Of a DNA stretch of 64,000 nucleotides, positions 1 to 9,487 are shown one piece after another (position 1 is the stretch's first letter; every line of letters begins with the position of its first letter). Source of the DNA: Macrosoma leucophasiata (taxonomy: Eukaryota > Arthropoda > Insecta > Lepidoptera > Hedylidae); contig JAWQUS010000030.1 of NCBI GenBank assembly GCA_036365455.1, positions 9,796,001-9,860,000 of the forward strand, written 5' to 3'. The position numbers and the translations under genes are program-made. The notes beneath the pieces were generated by a model. That model had not been told where the DNA came from, did not search any database, and was given only the letters and a program-made list of their open reading frames with translations.

Positions 1-69
1 TTAAAAAATAAATAATAATAGATACATAAAACAAGTCATTTTGTTTTCTGCACACCACACACACCTACA

Positions 70-420
70 CTACCATTTAGCGGCAGATAGATTAGGTAAT
101 GCATGGGTGTTTATGCCCTGCACGTTACTTAGTCAGGGGGTCGGGACCTGACCGCCCACTAGCGGAAGAATTTTCTACTACTGGTAGAGAATTCTTCCAG
201 TAGAGTAGTGGAGTCAGTCAACTGAACAATGGCGGTCAAACCATGCAAATCAGGCGGTAGTGAGTGCAAGAACGCAATATGGGCAGCAGCATGCTGCGAT
301 AAAACTAGCGCCACTGCGATCGCCAATCTGCATGTCGAGCGTGGCGATTATGGCATATACCTACCCCTTGTGGGGAGGCTTTGGTCCAACAGTGGACATC
401 TTTCGGCTAAGATGATGATT
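70..420 (+). repeat. Rep-A scrap followed by a Rep-B copy
   Basis: Positions 70-125 match the 'accatttagcggca' segment of Rep-A, a dispersed repeat found about 15 times in this window (minus orientation here). Positions 145-420 are a near full-length Rep-B copy. It opens with a foldback (gaagaattttctac / gtagagaattcttcc), continues through 'atggcggtcaaacc' and 'cactgcgatcgccaa', and ends at a GAT-rich tail. Other Rep-B copies lie near 29400-29590 (-), 42433-42670 (-), 56720-56880 (+) and 61391-61500 (+). The (GAT)n-type tail resembles lepidopteran non-LTR tails, so Rep-B is probably a SINE-like or LINE-derived unit. The short open frame from 229 is not credited as a gene. Confidence 0.6.
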
Positions 421-507
421 TTCCTTAGTTGTTGCGTCTGAAATAGACAACAGCGGGTTCCATTTTTAAATTTGAGTTAACAGTTATTTGTGAGATATCG
501 TGAGTTA

Positions 508-620
508 GCCTGGATTGCACATATTTGTTAAAGTTATTGTAACATTTCACATCCTTCTCTAACTTAAATAAATCTGTTAAAGTTAGAGAAGGATGTGAAT
601 TAAAGTGTGATATATTATGA
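508..620. repeat. Half copy of a palindromic MITE (Rep-G)
   Basis: The stretch 'gcctggattgcacatattt' followed by 'taacatttcacatccttctc' matches one arm and part of the second arm of the palindromic element at 12886-13034. The second arm is incomplete here. The rest of 421-775 holds nothing recognisable and would be the first intron of the decayed amidase copy. Confidence 0.5.
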
Positions 621-775
621 GACATTTCACATCATCTGTCATGTGACTGACTATAGGTAATGGTGGTAAATTGACTTCGGAAAACTGGAACCATGCTACC
701 AAGGGGAGTGTCCTGTCTAGTATACCTACTTAAGTACATATAGCTCAATGGTTATTAGAGTTAAGTCGTACGTAG

Positions 776-976
776 TTCCTTAGTTCTTATTAGTCTTGCT
801 ACTTCCACAGCGGGTACTTTTAATATGTGATCGGTTATAGGCGGTATCTTTCGTCTGCATCTGCACCCATACCAGAGCTTCAAGAAGACACTGGCGATGT
901 ACGCGATCACTATTCTTAAGACATGAAGTACTCTCACTTTTAATGGAATCTTAGATTTTCATATTTCTTTACTCAT
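776..976 (-). pseudogene. Decayed first coding exon of a tandem FAAH2-like paralogue
   Basis: The minus strand from the ATG at 976-974 aligns codon for codon with exon 1 of the intact gene at 26485-26682. Both copies share SKIPLK-RVLHVLR and PAVE-ARLIR-KE, with one extra codon here in the middle. Codon 6 is TGA (961-959) where the intact copy has ACA. The position of the GT splice donor reads CTACGT instead of GTGGGT; a GT four bases further on would shift the frame. No later in-frame ATG rescues it. The homology continues into the upstream flank, so this is a segmental (tandem) duplicate and not a retrocopy. Its remaining exons would lie left of the window. Role if once functional: lipid-amide hydrolase, inferred from the paralogue. 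Confidence 0.8.
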
Positions 977-1300
977 TTTAAGACTATGTAGCGTTGTCTA
1001 TTTAAAAAAAATATATATATATATATAAGACAACGTTCACATAAACAAAAGCTTTATTTATAACATGAATGTAAAAAAAAATCAATTCGATAGCAACACA
1101 CGGTTTGGCCGATAATAGAAAACACGTTTGCCTCGTGATTGTACAACACAAATGATGAGTAAAAGAAATAAGAAGTAATGTGCACTGCAAAAATATTGTA
1201 TACGTATATATAATACCTACGTATTATCGCTATCGCTGTATTATCAACGTTATCTCGTTCCAATGAGACCACGATCACGGTCTGATGACGCATGACCATG
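977..1300 (-). other. 5' flank of the decayed paralogue
   Basis: Diverged but collinear with 26690-27000 upstream of the intact gene. Shared blocks include 'gtagcgttg', 'tagcaac...ttgg-c', 'cgtgat/cgtgaa...tgtacaaca' and 'ctatctcg-tc'. A (TA)n run (about 1012-1027) interrupts it. Confidence 0.6.
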
Positions 1301-1370
1301 GGCCACCGGTGGCCCGCGTTGCTCTATGCGCTTAACACATTCGGGCTGCTCAACGTTACATTTGCAGTAT

Positions 1371-2015
1371 TACCATTAGGACAAGGTAGGTAGGTACACC
1401 ACTGACATAGAAAGAAGAGTGCTTGCTGGGAATTGCGTGAATGGAGCGTTGGGTAAGCTGCTAGAATCTAAACATCTCAGCCAGCGGGCTCGACTAGCCG
1501 TACATAATGCTGTACTTACTCCAACACTTTTATATGGAAGCGAGAGCTGGGTATGCAGGAAAGAGCATGAAAGTAAGTTGAACGCGGTCGAGATGAGATC
1601 TTTGCGCAAGATCTGCGGTGTATCACTCACCGATCGCGTTAGAAATGAAGATGTAAAAAAGAGACTTTGTGTGAATGATAGTATCGGTGTAAAAATGAAA
1701 AAAGGCATGCTCCGATGGTTCGGGCATATAGAAAGAATGTCGAATGAGCGAATGACTAAACAGATATACAATGCGAATGTGGATGGTTGCAGAGGCCCAG
1801 GAAGACCAAGGCTGACCTACCATGACCAAATAGGTCGAGTTCTGTCTGATGGTGGGGTCAAAAGTCTTAGGAATCGGCGTGCATGTATGAAGATAATGAT
1901 GAAGGTATACGAGGCACGAGAGGTTTGTCAGAACCGGGATATCTGGCGCTCTACACTCTCTGCCTACCCCGTTAGGGACCTGGCGTGAAGATACATACAT
2001 ACATACCATTAGGAC
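1371..2015 (+). mobile_element. 5'-truncated RTE-like LINE with 12-bp TSD
   Basis: An insertion of about 620 bp (1383-2003) is flanked by the exact repeat 'taccattaggac' (1371-1382 and 2004-2015). Its reading frame (about 1401-1988) encodes the C-terminal tail of a reverse transcriptase of the kind widespread in Lepidoptera: a 'LYGSESW' motif, then 'LRWFGHIERM' and 'GRPRLTYHDQI'. The 3' end is an (ACAT)n run, the usual RTE-clade tail, in place of poly-A. The TSD, 5' truncation and microsatellite tail together show target-primed insertion of a dead-on-arrival copy. RT catalytic motifs are absent because of the truncation. A more degraded relative lies at 41555-42065. Clade assignment (RTE) is by motif and tail only. 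Confidence 0.85.
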
Positions 2016-3080
2016 GTTTCTTCGAACGTTACTTTGAGTCGACAATTAAATTAGCACCTACCTATATTTTTTTTGAAGTTAAACTTTTTTTGACTGCCTG
2101 AAGTTAGTTGCACATTTTTTTTGTCGTTTTGTTTTATTTCTGGTATATTGGATTACGTGCGTTACGTGCGTACATAAGTCCATATACCGCTTTTTTAAAG
2201 ACGCTTAGGTACATTCACAGCCCCACATTAGGAATAATCGTATTAAATCGTAGGCACCGTTGTAAGCACACAACACATACACAAAAGAAGTGAAAAGTGA
2301 AAGAAAGTGCGAAGATCGAACCCGCATCCCTTCAAATCAAACGGTTGTCTCACACCGCTGGACTAACTGGGTCGACAATGCCTACAACAACTTTATTTCT
2401 TTTTTGTCCGACTACCCTTGGTGCTCCCTATAATAACTTTATATGTAGGTACATATCTGGAATAAAAGCCAAAATTTGACGATATTGCAGCAGACTGCAG
2501 CACATTTTCTACAGTATCAACTGAAAATGTAAGGGTATCAGAATTGCTACTGACCAACTCAATCACCTCAGATTCCCCGATGTCATAGTTCTATTTTCTG
2601 GATTCTCAAGTAGTGAACTAGAAAAAAAATATATTTACACTTATCAATGAGCGCAAAAAATTCTACAGAGGAACGAAGGGAGCGGGATTGGGATAGGTGT
2701 GAAAATTCAAAGGAATATTTTAACTATGTGGAGCTATTAGGATTAAATAGCACAGAGTATGTACATACAAAACAAAAATAATACCGGATTTAGAATATTT
2801 TTTGAGTTATTTACAAAATAAATTAAATCCCGTCCAAGTTATAAAATCTTTTTCTTACTCTACAAAGCCTGATTTTATAATACGAGTATCTACGATCGAG
2901 CAAAAAATAATTTCATCTACTGTTCGTAAGTCTGTGTCATACCATAGTTGTTGGTGGTAAAGAAACAGCCAAGAAACAATAATTATTACAACTCAGCATT
3001 GTCCAGCGGTGTATTGCGTAGCATGTACCTACTGCTACGCCGTTTGCTACGAATTTTAAGATATGCGCATGGGGTACTTA
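2016..3080. other. No recognised gene
   Basis: AT-rich sequence with a short open frame from ATG 2647 (about 40 codons) that I do not recognise. No TIR, TSD or splice-bounded exon was evident. Confidence 0.4.
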
Positions 3081-3084
3081 GCCT

Positions 3085-3400
3085 GGGTTGCACCACGATA
3101 TTTGCTATGCCGCCATTACACGTCGACAGATGCATCTGCAGACGTCATCTGCGTATGCGTCCGCCGACGTGTAGAGGAGGTGATTTGAGCGTCTGTGGTA
3201 GGTATTCAACGTCAGCAGACCCATACGCCTCAGATCCGATTTTGTCGGTTTTTGTGGCACGCATCAAAGAGTTTCGGCGCGAACGTTGGGTGTCGAAATG
3301 TCCACACGTCGGTCGACTTATCAGTTTGATCGGAGTTGCGATTGAGAGCTCCCTTCTTCTTTTCCATTTCTTTTTAATAACTCTACTGCGATGCACGAAG
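3085..3400. repeat. GC-richer degenerate repeat (MITE-like)
   Basis: It begins with a scrap of the Rep-G terminus (cctgggttgcacca). It continues into a block rich in short self-complementary words (acgtcgacagatgcatctg, gacgtcatctgcg) ending near 'cacacgtcggtcgac'. This looks like a degraded DNA-transposon end. No coding potential is supported. Confidence 0.35.
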
Positions 3401-3459
3401 CAGTCTTATTTAGTCAGTAGATATATATATTTAAGACGTTGTTTATAAGCTACAATAAA

Positions 3460-3860
3460 CGAGGGAACTAGAATTCCTTCGATGCTCCCCCAGGGAAGAA
3501 CTGTGTGCCCCTGAACCCCTCCACCCGGGTGTCTTGCGACGCCTGGTCTTGTGAGTTGTGAGTGGTCGGGGCAATGACTTTCGGACAACGGACTAGGGGA
3601 AGTCCGTCGCCCGATTGGAGAGGTCCCGGGGTAGCTGGCATGCCGGTGTTCCGCACGCCACTAGTAGTGGTTGGAGCAGCCGCCGGTAGGGTCGCGGATG
3701 TGTGCGATAGCGTTCCCGTGACCCCGCCACTTATGGGGGACGAGTCGGAACACCCAGGGGTTTTTAGTGGATAGATGGATGTCCTTTCCCGTAGTCCCAC
3801 ATAAGCCACCCCTCTCCCCAAGGGTGGATATGCGTAACGCATATTCCCTTGATAAAAAAA
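3460..3860 (+). mobile_element. 3' end of a non-LTR retrotransposon (R1-like)
   Basis: A GC-rich island ends in an A-run (3853-3862). The frame from about 3562 ends in '...EHPGVFSG' at 3774 and is followed by 'tcccacataagccacccctctcc' and 'gcgtaacgcatattcc'. I recall this layout from 3' regions of lepidopteran R1/SART-type LINEs. No RT domain remains. The clade call is from memory of tail structure, so moderate confidence. Confidence 0.5.
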
Positions 3861-4078
3861 AATTGGTTAGGATTGTTTGTCTTAAATAGTTCTAAATAAA
3901 ACTCCGCGATAGCATATACTTACCTTTTATGTGTAAGCCACTATAACCAAAATTGTGAACTATGAATTTAATTAATTTAGATGCTATTTTACAAGGCGAA
4001 CAGGGCCTTGTTGCGGTCGAGGACTGGAACGCGCCCATTATTGTCACTAATCACTAATGTCACTACTGACACCCAACC

Positions 4079-5142
4079 AGGGTGACCAGGTTCAGCAGAA
4101 TTTTGCTATTTTAGCAGAATTAAACACAGTACAATAAATAGTCATCAGGGTGCGTGTACTTATGTACTGGCGTGAGACGTTAAACTTTTATTAAAAAATA
4201 GTTGTGCATGGAAATAATTATTTATTTAACAAAAAAAAAAATCGACGTGTTGCACTAGGGGACTGCCGCGGTAAAGCTATTGCATAGCATTTTGTATCAA
4301 CTTATGCAATTATAATTATTTATTTATTTTATTTATGCAGTATTTCTTTTTTTCTTTGTTATTAATTCAAGTTACACTTTTTGAGCGTGGTGACCGATAA
4401 GAAAATATTTTTTTTTCTTCTATTAAATAAAAAAGTTAATTTTGTTTGAAATATTTTTATTATTTTACAATACATATAAACAGCTGCTTATGTATTCGTC
4501 CGATTTCGGAGCAGCTCGTCTCGATTCGTGCGAGCTTCGTAGAGTCGTACAATACGTCTAGTTGCACGCACACAAACACCGTGTCGAAGACTGCCGAAAA
4601 GATACGACGTAAGACAATGCACGGCCTTCAAGCCACACCTCCGTGCCCGTCGGAGTGGGGAGCGTGAGGTTTTTTCGTTACGGAATTTCTGGATTCGGTC
4701 CCCGCGCTCAAGGCCCTCGATAGAAGCTATGCAATAGCTTAATAATAAAAGATTTGTAAAAGGATAGTCAACACAGTTTGGTTTAAATTCGAAAATTTAA
4801 ATAAATAAATATTTATTTTCTTACATTGTGGCTATTCTCGCATTATTCGAATGTTATTTTTAAATCACGTCCACTGCCATAACATTTACAGGCGATGGCT
4901 GAATCATAACTTCAGTTATCACTGCATAGTTTATGATGACTAAAATATGGTACCAAAAGTTTTGTATTAACAGCGTTAAGATATTATACAAATCTAGTGT
5001 TTTAGATAGTGCCATGTCACGTTGTCTAATTTAAATATTCAAAGTAATGAATTGTGATAATTCTGCTAAACATACATTGTTTAGCAGAATTTATCATTAT
5101 TTGACGAGAGATAGCAGAATAAGCAAAACATCTGGTCACCCT
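4079..5142. mobile_element. Candidate TIR element, itself containing a second one
   Basis: Outer ends: 'agggtgaccagg' at 4079 and 'ctggtcaccct' ending at 5142 are inverted repeats, with 'ttagcagaat' words inside both ends. An inner element is bounded by the 15-bp inverted pair 'aagctattgcatagc' (4274-4288) and 'gctatgcaatagctt' (4726-4740). No transposase is present and I find no clear TSD for either, so both are called non-autonomous MITE-like elements. Confidence 0.45.
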
Positions 5143-5149
5143 ACAGCAG

Positions 5150-5557
5150 ACTACAGCCAATGAGAAGTTTTAGCGGGAACGCGGAAAAGAGCTGTGTCGC
5201 TGCGTGATATTATTTTCAAAGTTTGTGTATAGTTGCGTATTTATGTGTAAAAATGGTGGGATTTTTATTATAAAGCATTCGACAACGTTCACGAGAGTAA
5301 GAAAGTGATATTATGAAGTGAAAAGTGATTTTTCGTATTGCCACCAAAACTTCGTAAAAACTCCTAGTAAAGTCCCCATCGCGTTACTGGAGCCATCTTA
5401 TCATATTCCTCATGGAAGCATTTAATCATCGTCATCTTCCATGTGGATATTCATTAATTTAAAGAAATGTGAAATTCAATATGTATACGACTGAAAGACT
5501 CTGTATCTATGGTCATGAATAAACTATTTATTAAAACAAAAAAACTACAGCCAATGA
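5150..5557 (+). mobile_element. Retroposed sequence Rep-C, copy 1, with 14-bp TSD
   Basis: The body (5164-5543) is flanked by the exact repeat 'actacagccaatga' (5150-5163 and 5544-5557). It ends in an A-rich tract, with AATAAA about 20 bp before it. About the first 290 bp match copy 2 at 34860-35229, and the 3' parts differ. There is no open frame and no clear tRNA A/B box. It was moved by LINE-type target-primed integration. It may be a SINE or a retrotransposed non-coding transcript. Confidence 0.75.
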
Positions 5558-6960
5558 CTGACATGACTGTGACTGTCATCTGTCACTGATAATTCTGAAT
5601 TGAAAATTCAATGGACTTAATAATATTTCTTGTGAGTGAATCTATACTGTCTGGACATTTTTAATTCAAAGACTTGAAAAAATTGAGTCGGTACGAATAA
5701 TAATTAATTAAAATTTAAAATATGAATATGAATAATACAACAATATTCAACACAAATATGGCTTTACCACAAAAACAATGGTAGTTTGGTGTAAATAACC
5801 AGATTTTACTCAAGACACCAAAAAAGTAAAATAATTAAATTATTTTTTGTGACTAGTGAAGTGTAACTTGATATATTTGTGATTCAGTAGGCTGAAAAAC
5901 AATTAGTTCGGCAAGAATCCCTGGTATTTTATTGGTAAGTTCACTATCTTCTTCAATATATTTACTTATGTTTAATCAAGATTTATAATTTTGTGCTCCT
6001 CCGCAGTTGGTACCTACTTAACGTATCAGCATCCAATTTGAGTTGAAACATATTCACATACATAATTAAAAGATAGATACCTAAGTACCTACTCTTTTAT
6101 TTTGAAAGATACTTCAATATTAGATATTGTATTCAGGCAATAACTCTACTACTCACATTGTGTGCTACCTACCCAAAAAAACACAATGTTTATAAATTAC
6201 AGAAACATTTGTCATAATGTTTGTTGAATCTTTCTATGTGGAACAAATTAGTTTTTAGTACTTATTTGCCTTGAATCATAAGATTGTGCCTGATAGGGCA
6301 GGTGGCTTGCATTGATATATTTCTTAAAAAGGAGACTCGTCCCTTTCATCTAGATCAAGTGCTAGAAATCATAATGTTTTCTCATAAATAAAAGTCATCT
6401 AACTTCATAACATGTGAATTAAGCCCCTTGGGTCCACATACTTGTAAAATTTGATTTAAAAATGGGAATTTTATTCTAGAAAGAATCATGGCAGGATTTC
6501 ACTGAATTATTAAAAAAAGGTACACAGTAAAACAGCATGGAAATATTATTCAGTGTACCTAAACAATATTTCCTGGTACTTTTTAACTCTCTGGAATAAA
6601 AAGTTCAACATTGAACTTTAGTATGGAGTGCTTCTAATGTGATTTAAAAATAGTTTAAACACCCGGGGGAATTTTTTTTTTAGCTTCCCTAGATAATATT
6701 TCTAAACGGTTTTTCCTTGATTCTTACCTTTTTCTAAGTTTTTCTATACAAATCAATTTATGAAACTTGCTATGATTTTTTGTGTTATAAAATGTATGGA
6801 ACAAAGTAGTGGCTTTAAATGTGGTATCTGTTTTATTAGTGAGATATAGCATAGCTGAAACACAAGGTAAGTAACTGTTGTCAATAGCTTAAGAGTTCCC
6901 TCATCAGAGCCCTGGTGATAATTGTTGACATAGGTATAACTAGTGTTTTAATGACATGTA
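5558..6960. other. No recognised gene
   Basis: AT-rich intergenic sequence with no open frame worth keeping and no TE ends that I can place. Confidence 0.4.
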
Positions 6961-6962
6961 TT

Positions 6963-7035
6963 AAAATAACCTAAGGGGGCTTTATTAGGTAGGCCCAAGT
7001 GCGGCCTACCTAATAAGACCCCCTTAGGTTATTTT
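6963..7035. repeat. 32-bp-arm hairpin at a LINE 5' junction
   Basis: Arms 6963-6994 and 7004-7035 are inverted repeats differing at only two adjacent bases, with a 9-nt spacer. The loop word 'ggcccaagtgcggcc' recurs immediately downstream (7039-7053), where it is genuine CR1 sequence. The hairpin was therefore probably templated from the CR1 end. Confidence 0.8.
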
Positions 7036-7036
7036 T

Positions 7037-7580
7037 AAGGCCCAAGTGCGGCCCCATCTGGTATACTGCTCTCATTTGTGGGCCGAAGCCCCCAAATACC
7101 AGCTTGGTCCACTTGACTCCCTACAAAGACGTACTGTTCGTATTGTTATCGAACCAGGACTTACAGACAGGCTCAAACATCTGAGCCTGCGCAGAGATAT
7201 TGGGAGTCTGTGCGTGTTATACCCTCTCTACAATGGTGAGTGCTCTGTCGAACTGTTTGACATGGTGCCACCGTCTCTTTTTCTACACCGTACTACCCAC
7301 CGAAGTTTCACCCTCACCGACTGGACACCTGGCAGTGCTCAACGGTGCGGTTTTCTCATTCGTTTCTGTCCAGAACGTGTAAATTGTGGAACGAACTTTC
7401 CTCTGAGGTGTTCCATCGGTACTGCAATATGGGGTTCTTCAAAAATGGCGTTAAAAGAGTCCTTCAAGGCTGGCAGTGCGTTGGCAACTCCCCTGGTGTT
7501 GCAAATGTTCATAGGCGATGGTGACCACTTACCATCAGGCGGCCCATCTGCTTGTCTATCAACTTAATGACATAAAAAAA
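7037..7580 (+). mobile_element. CR1-like LINE, 3' fragment
   Basis: Closely matches the 3' third of the long CR1 copy at 58808-60372 (opposite strand). Shared peptides include 'EAPKYQLGPLDSLQ' and 'LSLRRDIGSLCVLY', and the same tail (ccatcaggcggcccatctg) leads into an A-run near 7573. One or more frameshifts break the frame after the 'HRTT' segment. It is a 5'-truncated dead copy. Confidence 0.85.
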
Positions 7581-7985
7581 CCTCTTTCTTAATTTATGAA
7601 CTAGCTAGAGTTAAAGTTCTTACTAATATGATTGCAAAAACGCTCACATTTCTACAGAATCAGTAACAAACATACATAAAATTGAAGTGGTGAAACACTA
7701 TTCACCACCAACTTTCTCATTCTTTGAGCTGGATTTCATGTTTCTAATCAGATAAGTAGAACTAATTACAAAGTATGTAAGAATTATGGAAGTCAACTCA
7801 CTCAATAAAAACAAATACAAGGCAAAAATTAGTAATGTAAACAATTCCTGTAACTATCTGGTATCTTGCCAATGTGGCTTTGTGGTCACACACCAGATAA
7901 TGATAATGAAGCCCTTTATTCCAAATCCATTAAAATACCTACAAATAAAAAGTTACAAATTGTGTTAGTGTTGAAATTAGATTTT
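7581..7985. other. No recognised gene
   Basis: AT-rich spacer between two LINE fragments; nothing recognised. Confidence 0.4.
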
Positions 7986-8170
7986 GATCCCTCTTTGGCC
8001 TCTTCCAGCTTGCTCCATCTGTCACGACCCTGTGTGTATTGGAGCCATTTCTTCCCTGCCACCCCAGCTATATCATCTGACCATCTCTTGTATGGGCGAC
8101 CAACCCTTTGTTTCCCAGTGTGGCTTTTCCATTTGGTCGCCAGTACAGTCCATCTATCATCCTTCATAAT
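7986..8170 (-). mobile_element. Non-LTR reverse transcriptase C-terminal tail fragment
   Basis: The minus-strand frame reads 'DDRWT...TKWK', 'GRPYKRWSDDI' and 'GRDRWSKLEEA'. This is the typical C-terminal tail of the lepidopteran 'endonuclease-reverse transcriptase' LINE proteins (GRP-RW-DDI, then RD-W--LEEA). Only this tail remains. Clade not assigned. Confidence 0.65.
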
Positions 8171-8280
8171 TGTGGGTAGTCAATGACCGGATTGTGATGG
8201 TGTTGTTGGGGATTGTGGGTAGTCACACCGGATACCAGTAATTCAGTATCCGGCGGGATGCCGATAGTAAAATAAAAATA
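8171..8280. repeat. Short direct duplication
   Basis: The word 'gattgtgggtagtca' occurs twice 41 bp apart (around 8169 and 8210), each followed by 'ccgga'. Likely a local slippage duplication at a LINE edge. The rest up to 8544 is unremarkable. Confidence 0.5.
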
Positions 8281-8544
8281 AACTCTCAATTTTACACAGG
8301 GCAAATCATACCACAATAAGTCATGGACACCGTTTATATTTATTTATAATCGCACATTTAAAATATTTAATTTATTAATTAGTTAAGTACCCAAAGTTCA
8401 CAAGTGGCAAAAAAGGTGAATTCGTAAGTACCAAATTTTCGGCAATTGTTGGACTCCGTTTGACTTCGTATACCTACCAGACCAGCTTCTGAAAATAGCC
8501 TTTCGCGCGTAGCGTAGGTATGAAATCACACAGATCGCGTTATG

Positions 8545-8722
8545 TAAGTGTCGGCTCTGTAATTTCCGGCACAGAAGCATAACACTTTGGGCCTCAGAAG
8601 TAGTAACGCATCTGCATTTTGACCTCTGGGCTTTGTGTGGGTGTCTATAGGCTGCAGTCACAACTTAACATCAATATCAACTGCATGCTTGTTTACCACA
8701 TTATTTACATAAAAAAATATAG
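8545..8722 (+). repeat. Rep-A copy (5' truncated)
   Basis: Carries the second half of Rep-A: 'taatttccggcacagaagc', 'cgcatctgcattttgacct', 'gctgcagtcacaac' and the A-rich end. It is followed to about 8935 by a GC-richer block with several 'atccggt/atccgggtcccgg' words that I cannot name. Between 8936 and 9487 is the AT-rich 3' flank of the amidase gene. Confidence 0.65.
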
Positions 8723-9306
8723 CGCGATAAAGGGGTAAAGCGGATATCCGGTGCTCCGGCCTCGTACCTTGCCGATTATCCGGGTCCCGGTATTCGGCAA
8801 AACTATTATCCGTTTCATTTCTAGCAAAAATAGTTAATGTCCGTTCCACACAGACCGCCTCAGAGAGGAGAGGAGGATTAGGTCCCTGTTTGATACACCT
8901 ACTGCATCTGTGGCTTCCATCAATTGCTGACACTGACCAAACATCACTGCCATCCCTCTAGATGGAGCAATAATAAAGATTTATTTTCTCACCACAATTA
9001 ATGTGATTAGTGGATATCACACCCATTCATAGTCCATAGCAATCTATCATATCTGGTGGAAGACCAATCTAATCTCTTTATATGGCTGGTGTTAGTTGTT
9101 TAATTACTTACAAATAATTCCATAGTCTCCATAGAATTTTTTCTACTATTAGTTGCAAAGCAAACACTATTTGTAGCGTCTGCATACCACTCTGCATGTC
9201 AAAACACATTGAACCATTTAGATGTGAATTAAGTGTTTATTAATCGATGGAAGGAATGTATTGGAAACCTAGAAGTCTATTAATACAAGAGATAGAAAAT
9301 TAATTA

Positions 9307-9312
9307 TTTATT
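9307..9312 (-). terminator. Possible polyadenylation signal of the FAAH2-like gene
   Basis: The plus-strand TTTATT is AATAAA on the gene's strand, about 175 nt past the stop codon. The choice among A-rich motifs in this flank is a guess. Confidence 0.3.
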
Positions 9313-9487
9313 TTTGTAATGTATTACATGCCTTGCCTGCAAATTAAAAAACATGTATAAAATATTAATTTAGTTAATTAACATTTCTATATCTAGACTT
9401 GCATCACAGTGTGATATTTCCAAACCCATACATACTAAACAAGTTATTCATATAGGGTACTCTTGCCGTATTTGTGATGTATAATAA

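Noticed and set aside
229..441. 70-codon open frame at the left end
   Set aside because: It lies wholly within Rep-B, which recurs in degraded form elsewhere; no domain.
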